DNA of 64,000 nt from Chloranthus sessilifolius (lineage: Eukaryota; Streptophyta; Magnoliopsida; Chloranthales; Chloranthaceae), in NCBI GenBank assembly GCA_021018995.1, contig CM037584.1:47381811-47445810 (forward strand), in the 5' to 3' direction. The translations under genes and the position numbers were made by a program. Positions 58,021-64,000 of the stretch are shown here, in pieces; positions within the stretch are counted from its first letter, which is position 1; each line of letters opens with the position of its first letter. Below the pieces are notes generated by a model. The model made no database searches and had not been told where the DNA came from. It was given only the letters and a program-made list of their open reading frames with translations.

Positions 58021-58255
58021 TATTAAGGATAATCATGATGCCACATCATCTTGATCACTGCTAACAATCTATTAATTCAACTGTTCTTCCTAGTTGTTAT
58101 AATTACATTGGTTAAGTAGTTACTGAGTCAATTAAGAAGTTAATTGTTGTTATAACTGTGAAGTTAAGTTGTTGTAAAACCTGTGGTATAAATATAAACC
58201 ACACTGTTGTAATTTGGATATCTCTGAAAAATCAATAGCAATCTCTTTCTCAACA
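58021..58255 (+). repeat. 5' LTR of the copia element
   Basis: It is 235 bp, from TATTAAGGATAATC to TTTCTCAACA, with a TATA-like GGTATAAATATAAACC at about 58187. It is 73 bp longer than the 3' LTR. Confidence 0.85.
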
Positions 58256-58267
58256 TGGTATCAGAGC
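58256..58267 (+). other. Copia primer-binding site (initiator Met tRNA)
   Basis: TGGTATCAGAGC directly abuts the 5' LTR and is the classic complement of the initiator methionine tRNA 3' end. Confidence 0.93.
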
Positions 58268-58393
58268 TCTAGAAGCTCTAGCGAGCAAGATAAAAAATCT
58301 ACAAATTTAATTTCTCAAAGAACTGTAAATCTTAGCAAGATCAAGCCAAGAGCATAATCTTCTTCCCCAAATTCTTGGCATAATTTTATATCC

Positions 58394-59230
58394 ATGACTT
58401 CAACTTCATCTTCTTCAATCTACCTCCCACCAGGTTTGGCGTTCTTCATCTCTAATGTCCACGCGTTGATTATAGTAAAACTTGATTCAGAAAACTATGA
58501 ATGGGGGAAGTTGCAAATGTGAAATGCATTGCGAGCAAATCAGTTATTTGAATATGTTGATGGATCGAAAGAAAAATCAGTCTCAGAGATCGTTGATGCT
58601 TCAGGGAAGAAAATCCCAAATCCACTTTATCAAGAATGGATGATAATTGATCACCATCTCTTCAATGGCATCGTTGCACCTCTCTCAAATTCAATCATTC
58701 CATATGTTATGAATCTCAATCACACATGAAATCTAGAATGTCTTGGATGATTGATTCAATTCCCTCAGCAGATCTCATGTTCATGAACTCAAAACCAATC
58801 TTTATGCTCATAAGAAAGGAGATCTGCCTATGAGAAAATACATCGATGAATTGCAGAAATTTGCAACCAAATTAGCAGCTGTTGGAAGTCCAATTGCAGA
58901 AGAAGATCTTATCTTCCATACACTCCATGGCTTCCCCTATGAATATTCTTCATTCAAAACCTCCATCAGAACTCATCCCTCACCCATCAAACTCCATGAA
59001 CTCCACTTTTTACTTAGATCTGAAGAAATCAACATCACTTACGGTAATCCAACCACTCCCGTTACAGATTTGAGTATTGCATTCATAACAGCCACTACCA
59101 ACCGCAATTCCAACCAAAACAACAATCAGAACTTTATCAATTCCAACTATAACTGTGGAGGTACTAATTCTCGGGGTGGTAGAAATAAGGAGTACAGAGG
59201 TTCTCGTGGTGGATCTCGAGGATTCTAGCA
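58394..59230 (+). pseudogene. Copia gag remnant
   Basis: It starts MTSTSSSSIYLPPG and reads VKLDSENYEWGKLQM before a stop at 58520. It resumes LRANQLFEYVDGS, then MRKYIDELQKFATKLAAVG and FHTLHGFPYEYSSFKTSIR, then a glycine/arginine-rich tail (GGTNSRGGRN). These are UBN2-type copia gag blocks. A zinc-knuckle remnant (YGKPNHEAIDC) follows at 59285-59340 with stops. Confidence 0.82.
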
Positions 59231-59414
59231 ACAAAGAGGAAGCTCGCCCGACACTGGCTATCGAGGTGGAGCAAATTATTCTCGAATCTATTGCTAGATC
59301 TATGGCAAACCAAATCATGAAGCAATTGATTGCTAGCATAAAACAGATTTGAACTATCAATGGTAGTATTATAGTACCAACAATCAAGCCTACATTGCCT
59401 CATCTTCTTAATCT

Positions 59415-59830
59415 CCTGATGCCAATTGGTATGTAGACAGCGACGCAAACAACCACATTACAAATGATCTCTTCAATCTTTCTATTCACAATACATACCA
59501 AGGAGAAGACAAAGTTGCAGTGGGCAATGGTAAGTTCTTAAACATTCAGCACACATGTATTTCTTCCCTACCAACCCCCATCAAATCTCTTTCTCTATCT
59601 TATGTACTCCATGACCCTGGGATTTCTCATAACCTTTTGTCTATGCAAAAGTTGGCTAAAGATAACAATTATTTTCTTGTCTTTGACTCACATGGCTTCA
59701 CTGCCCAGGACAAAACCACCAATCAGATTTTTTACAAGGGCCAATGTAAGCAAAGTCTATATCCCTTCATCATCGCTACTAATAAAAGCTCTCAATCAAG
59801 GGCTCTTCTCTGTACTAACTGCTCTGCGTC
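59415..59830 (+). pseudogene. Copia protease remnant
   Basis: The active-site region reads WYVDSDANNHITNDL (DSDA at 59436-59447), where copia proteases have DSGA. Then come VGNGKFLNIQHT, LSLSYVLHDPGISHNLLSMQ and KLAKDNNYFLVFD, the usual protease to pre-integrase stretch. The glycine-to-aspartate change should disable it. Confidence 0.8.
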
Positions 59831-60670
59831 TATATGACATCACAAGTTGGGGCATCCTTCATCAAAATTCTTTCAAATACTGGTTCAAAAGTACAATGTA
59901 CCTACTGTTTTACCAAGCAATTTCACTTGCGTACATTGTAAAGTAGGAAAGAGCCATCGACTCCCATTTTCAATTTCCACCTCCACTGTAAACAGTCCTT
60001 TAGAAATAATACATACTGATGTATGGGGTCCTTCTCCCATTTCTTCTTTCTATAAATTTCGATGTTATCTTTTGCTTGTTGATGATTTTTTTCAATTTTC
60101 TTGGATATATCCTATGCGAAATAAAAATAAAGTTCTTAAAAAATTCTTAGATTTTAAAGCTCTTGTTGAGAACCAATTATCTCATACAATTAAAATTTTT
60201 TGCACCGACAATGGTAGTGAGTTTGTTAATAATGTCTTGCCTCATTTTCTCAATAAGAATGAAAATTTTCATCATCACACATGCCCTCATGTACTTGAGA
60301 AAAATGGTGTTGCTGAGCGCAAACATCGCCATCTTATAGAAACTACTGTCACATTACTCCATCAAGCATCTTTCAAAGCAATATTGGCTAAATGCATTAC
60401 TCTCTGCTTTTACCATCAACTGAATGCCTAGTAGTGTGTTAAAGTTTAGAACACCATATGAAATGTTCTTTACAAATGCTCCTGATTGTACAATTTTAAA
60501 ATCTTTTGAATGTTGTTGTTTTCCATGGCTAAGATAGTACTCAAATGACAAATTATCTCCAAGGTAAAAAATCTACATTTTCATTGGTTACTGTGAAGGT
60601 TCCAAAGGTTACAAATGTCTTGATATAGAAAGTAATAAAGTCTACACCTCTAGACATGTAAAATTTATTG
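59831..60670 (+). pseudogene. Copia integrase remnant
   Basis: The frame 59847-60431 has the zinc module remnant (LGHPSSKFF, CVHCKVGKSHRLPF) and catalytic residues in context: IIHTDVWGP, FCTDNGSEF and KNGVAERKHRH. Downstream, out of frame, are PYEMLF, DYTILKSFGCCCFPWL, KCIFIGYCEGSKGYKCLD and TSRHVKFIE. Frameshifts occur after about 60390. Confidence 0.85.
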
Positions 60671-61239
60671 AAGATCTATTTCCACTAGCTTCAAATGCAA
60701 TAGTTGAAAGCTCTCCATCAACTCAGACAACTAACAAGCAAGCTCATCCTCCTCAGCACAAGTACAATTTTGAACCCAACCTTTCACCCATTCGTTTCCT
60801 TGCACTTATACCAGCTCGCACAACCCATTCCTATGACTACCATTCAAATGTCACCTCCAACTACATCCGACCCTATCCTTGACCCTATACTTTCCCCTCC
60901 CCATAGCCCACCTATAGCTTAATCCACTCATGAACCTACATCTACACCCACTTAAGAACCTACATTTGCACCTACTGTTGTACCAACACCAAACTCTGTT
61001 GCCCCATATTCCAAGGATCACCCTGCTATCCCACCTATCAATAACACTAATACAAATTCCATGATCACCAGGGCAAGGAGTGGTATATAAAAAATTAAAA
61101 CCCCATTTTGCTTGTCTACTATTTCATCCTCCCCAACAGAACCAAAGAACTACACAGAATCCTCAAAACAACCCAAATGGAGATCTACTATGTTGAAGGA
61201 ATTTAGTCCTTTAATCTCACAAGGGACTTGAATTTTAAT

Positions 61240-62000
61240 ATCAAAACTTACAAATCGAAGCACTATTGGCTGCAAATAAGTCTTCCATATCAAGCGAAAC
61301 GCCGACGGCATTGTTTCCCGATACAAAGCTTGCCTTGTAGCAAAAGGCTACTATCAAGAAGAAGGTATTGATTACACAGAAACATTCAGCCTAGTAGCCA
61401 AGCAACCCACAATTCGTGGCATCTTATCGCTTGCTCTTCACTACAATTGGCCTATTAAATAACTTGATGTCTCCAATGCTTTTCTTCATGAATTCCTTGA
61501 CGAGAAAGTATACATGGATCAGCCCCAAGGGTTTGTCGATCCAACATATCCAAACTACATTTGCAAACTTAAAAAGGCCCTATATGGTCTTGAGCAAGCA
61601 CCAAGGGTGTGGTTCTCTACCTTCTCCTCATTTCTCATAAAAAATGACTTCAAATCTAGCACAATAAATTGCTCCTTGTTTATCTCTCATATAACTCTTG
61701 TTTTGGTGTATGTTGAGGATATTTTGATCACCGGCAATGATCAAAACACCATTCAAAATCTCATCCATCACATGGAAAAATGTTTCTCAATGAAAGAGCT
61801 TGGTAACTTGAACTACTTTCTGGGCATAGAGGCCATCAAAACTCCTGGCATTCTTCTCTCTCAATCAAAATATGCTTTAGAACTTCTTGAAAAACATATG
61901 CTTCTCCTAGTACAGACAAGTCCAAGCCTCAACTCAAAGATGAAGAATTTACAGACCCGCCTTCGTACCAAAGTATAGTTGGTGCCCTTCAGTACTTAAC
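61240..62000 (+). pseudogene. Copia reverse transcriptase remnant
   Basis: Blocks are RNADGIVSRYKACLVAKGY, YTETFSLVAKQPTIR, QLDVSNAFLHEFLDEKVYMD, QPQGFVDP, YICKLKKALYGLEQAPRVWF, LVLVYVEDILITGND and MKELGNLNYFLGIE. The catalytic box is YVED (61709-61720) instead of YVDD. A stop occurs near 61460 and a frameshift near 61910. Confidence 0.88.
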
Positions 62001-62039
62001 CATCAGCCGGCCAAACTTGGCTTTTGCTGTAAATTCAGT

Positions 62040-62600
62040 GTAGCAAAACATGCACAAACCAAGCAATGCACACTTTGCTGCTGTAATGTGCATCTTACGG
62101 TTTATTAAAGGATCATTCAACAATGGACTTCAGTTTGAATCTGGGCTACTCAATGTTACAGCCTATGCTGATGCAGACTGGGTTGAGGATCATAACGATC
62201 GGTGTTCATCAAGTGATTTTTGTCTTTTCTTAGGGACAAATCTAATCTCGTGGTGTGCAAAAAAGTAACCTACCGTAGCACGTTCTTCAACTGAGGCAGA
62301 GTATCGAACTCTTGCTCGCACAACAGCAGAAATCACTTTGCTCAAATTTCTTCTCAATGATTTACGAGTTCCTATCCAAACACGGCCTCTCTTATGGTGT
62401 GATAATATCTCGGCAATTTCATTAGCCTCAAATCCAGTTTTCCACTCCCGCACCAAACATATATATTGAAGTGGATTACCATTTTATCTAAGAAAAAGTA
62501 GTCAACAAAGAGCTTGAAGTTCGTCACATATCCACCGTTGATCAAATCACTGACATCTTCACCAAGCCGTTATCTATTGCCCGGCTCAAATATCTACAGT
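62040..62600 (+). pseudogene. Copia RNase H remnant
   Basis: It reads MHKPSNAHFAAVMCILRFIK, VTAYADADWVEDHNDRCSSS, WCAKK then a stop, VARSSTEAEYRTLA and LLWCDNISAISLASNPVFHS. The acidic catalytic positions are present but stops at 62266 and about 62470 break it. The 3' end reads DIFTKPL-like. Confidence 0.85.
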
Positions 62601-62630
62601 CCAAGCTTATGATCACCCTTGTACCCATAA

Positions 62631-62805
62631 GCTTGAGGGGATATATTAAGGATAACCAAGATGTCACGTCATCTTGATCACTGTTAACAATCTATTAATC
62701 TAATTGTTTTTGCTAGCTGTTGTAAAACCTATGGTATAAATATAAACCACACTGTTATAATTTGGATATCTCTGAAAAATCAATAACAAAGTCTCTTTCT
62801 CAACA
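62631..62805 (+). repeat. Polypurine tract and 3' LTR of the copia element
   Basis: GCTTGAGGGG (62631-62640) is the polypurine tract. The LTR 62644-62805 is 162 bp and lacks 73 bp present in the 5' LTR; the gap is bounded by TTGT repeats. Confidence 0.82.
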
Positions 62806-62899
62806 ACAATGTCTGCAGCTGCAATCCTCATGGGCTAGGCCTAAGTCAAAAATTTTGACCCACAAATGCAGTAGGTCAAGCCCAGTGGACCAATCATGT

Positions 62900-63036
62900 C
62901 ACTACAAAAAATAAGACTATTAGCGGCAGTTTTTTGTAGCAAAAAACTGCTGTTATTAACAAAAATACTATTAAAGGTTATTAAAACTATTAGCGGTAGT
63001 TTTTGACTGCCGCTAATAGTCTTATATTTTGCAGTG
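62900..63036. mobile_element. CACTA-type MITE, 137 bp
   Basis: Ends CACTACAAAAAATAAGACTA and TAGTCTTATATTTTGCAGTG are inverted with two mismatches. Flanking triplets are TGT and CGT. It is of the same family as 48797-48937. Confidence 0.82.
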
Positions 63037-63098
63037 CGTTCACTCGTTAGCTAGCTAAACGTGCAACAATCATAAAAGGAGGGAAAATTATAAACGAT

Positions 63099-63412
63099 GG
63101 ATAATTTTTTTATAGATAATTTTGCAAACAGCTTATGTGGCTTGATGTGACCAACTGTAGTGCTTGGGCCTCACTATGTGTACAATCAGTCACATCGGGC
63201 CACATAAGCTGCTTGCAAAATTGTCTATAAAAAAGGGTATCATTATTCGCACCCCATGAGACTGCTTTTTCACCCCAGGAAAGAAAATAAAACAAAAAAA
63301 GTGGAGGTGTGTGTTTTAAAATAGTCCTTTTTTAGTGGGGTTTTTAGACACTGAAGTGATAGAGCAGTCTCATGAGGTGTGAATAATGGTACCCATAAAA
63401 AAATTGTCCACT
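63099..63412. mobile_element. Two overlapping inverted-repeat (hairpin) elements
   Basis: First: GATAATTTTGCAAACAGC...GTGGC pairs with GCCACATAAGCTGCTTGC (63112-63231). Second: GGGTATCATTATTCGCACCCC pairs with GAGGTGTGAATAATGGTACCC (63236-63398). The GGGTATCATTATTxxC word also occurs near 65-80 and 455-475. Class is not assigned. Confidence 0.55.
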
Positions 63413-63851
63413 ATATACCACTTCCTAAAAGGAGTCCACTATAGCACAACCACCGTCAAGCCATCAACTCTTATCCAAAACAGATGATTAGCAATACGGG
63501 GTGATATGTAGAAGTTTTAACTTTTAAGTTTGCTATCTATAAATCCTTGAATTAGTGCACCTGATTGATGCAACATTTTTTTAAATATATAAACACTCAG
63601 TTTCTCCCACATTGAAGGGAGAAGAACAATTCAATCAAACTCTAGCTGATTTTTCTTACCTTGATCTCCTTTTATGTCCTCCATTTTTAATGAATTGACA
63701 TTCATAATTTTTTATTTTTTTCAAAGAAAAAGAGAAGAAGATTAACTCAATTCCTCTAATACTTAAAATCAACTAATGATTGAGATTTTTTAAGGGCAGA
63801 CAACACATAGGCAGGACTCAGGCCAAAATTCCAACTTTTCATAGGTATTTA

Positions 63852-64000
63852 GGATGTGTATGGCATAGCTCTCTGTTAGCTCCTTGTTAGAGTAAGGTTT
63901 ACGTGCTTTAGCAGGTTTATGTTTTCTTTGCTAAATTTCTGCTACCTGCTTTAGCATATCCTTCTTCTTCTTGCTAACTCCTTGTAGAGCAGGATTTCTC
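63852..64000. mobile_element. PIF/Harbinger-type MITE, cut by the window end
   Basis: It starts GGATGTGTATGGCATAGCTC after TTA (63849-63851), matching the left end of the element at 56957. The right end lies outside the window. Confidence 0.7.

Larger units (their letters stand above)
58021..62805 (+). mobile_element. Ty1/copia retrotransposon, decayed
   Basis: LTRs 58021-58255 and 62644-62805 flank a standard copia order: gag, protease, integrase, RT, RNase H. The primer site TGGTATCAGAGC follows the 5' LTR directly. Flanks ACCAT and ACAAT match at 4 of 5 positions. Multiple stops and frameshifts occur, with catalytic changes in protease and RT. It is not autonomous. Confidence 0.9.

Overview
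The window is plant nuclear DNA. It holds one conserved multi-exon gene with GT-AG introns at its left end, followed by about 55 kb of nested transposable elements. Evidence for a plant is an ALA1-type P4-ATPase, an Athila-like Ty3 element, a Ty1-copia element with an initiator-methionine tRNA primer site, a plant L1 LINE, and MULE, hAT, Harbinger and CACTA MITEs. The species cannot be fixed from the sequence; the long repeat-filled introns and spacers suit a large-genome woody angiosperm.

Layout. (1) 1-3350: MITE-rich DNA. (2) 3553-7736, minus strand: phospholipid flippase (ALA1-like), six exons; the short terminal exon is not visible. (3) 8230-10450: MITEs and featureless DNA. (4) 10450-35920: a minus-strand LINE cut into six pieces by a 1.4-kb solo LTR (12338-13740, TSD ATGTG), three hAT-like MITEs, and a roughly 3.2-kb LTR (15868-35395). 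That LTR is itself split by a 14.4-kb Athila-like element (16331-30721, TSD GTAGC) and a 1.9-kb MULE-like element (33193-35070, TSD TTATATTTA). (5) 36-57 kb: MITEs, including a foldback MULE family with at least 14 copies, a SINE split by a second copy of the long LTR (39066-43230), and nested GC-rich and CACTA MITEs. (6) 58021-62805: a decayed Ty1-copia element. (7) 62.8-64 kb: more MITEs.

The most striking signal is in the Athila-like element. About 46 copies of a 12-bp palindrome (TCAATCGATTGA) occur almost always in pairs whose starts are exactly 22 bp apart, so each pair can fold into a 12-16 bp hairpin. They lie only in the LTRs and in the non-coding gaps before gag, before accessory ORF1, between ORF1 and ORF2, and after ORF2; none lies in the coding parts. 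A second, unrelated word (TCGACYGGTCGA) forms pairs 20-21 bp apart in the long LTR. Several hAT-like MITE families are built from other self-complementary words.

How parts relate: the flippase is probably the only functional host gene here. The Athila-like element has nearly identical LTRs and two open accessory ORFs but a badly broken gag-pol, suggesting it was mobilised by proteins supplied in trans. The copia and LINE copies are dead. All calls are by eye; no database search was run.
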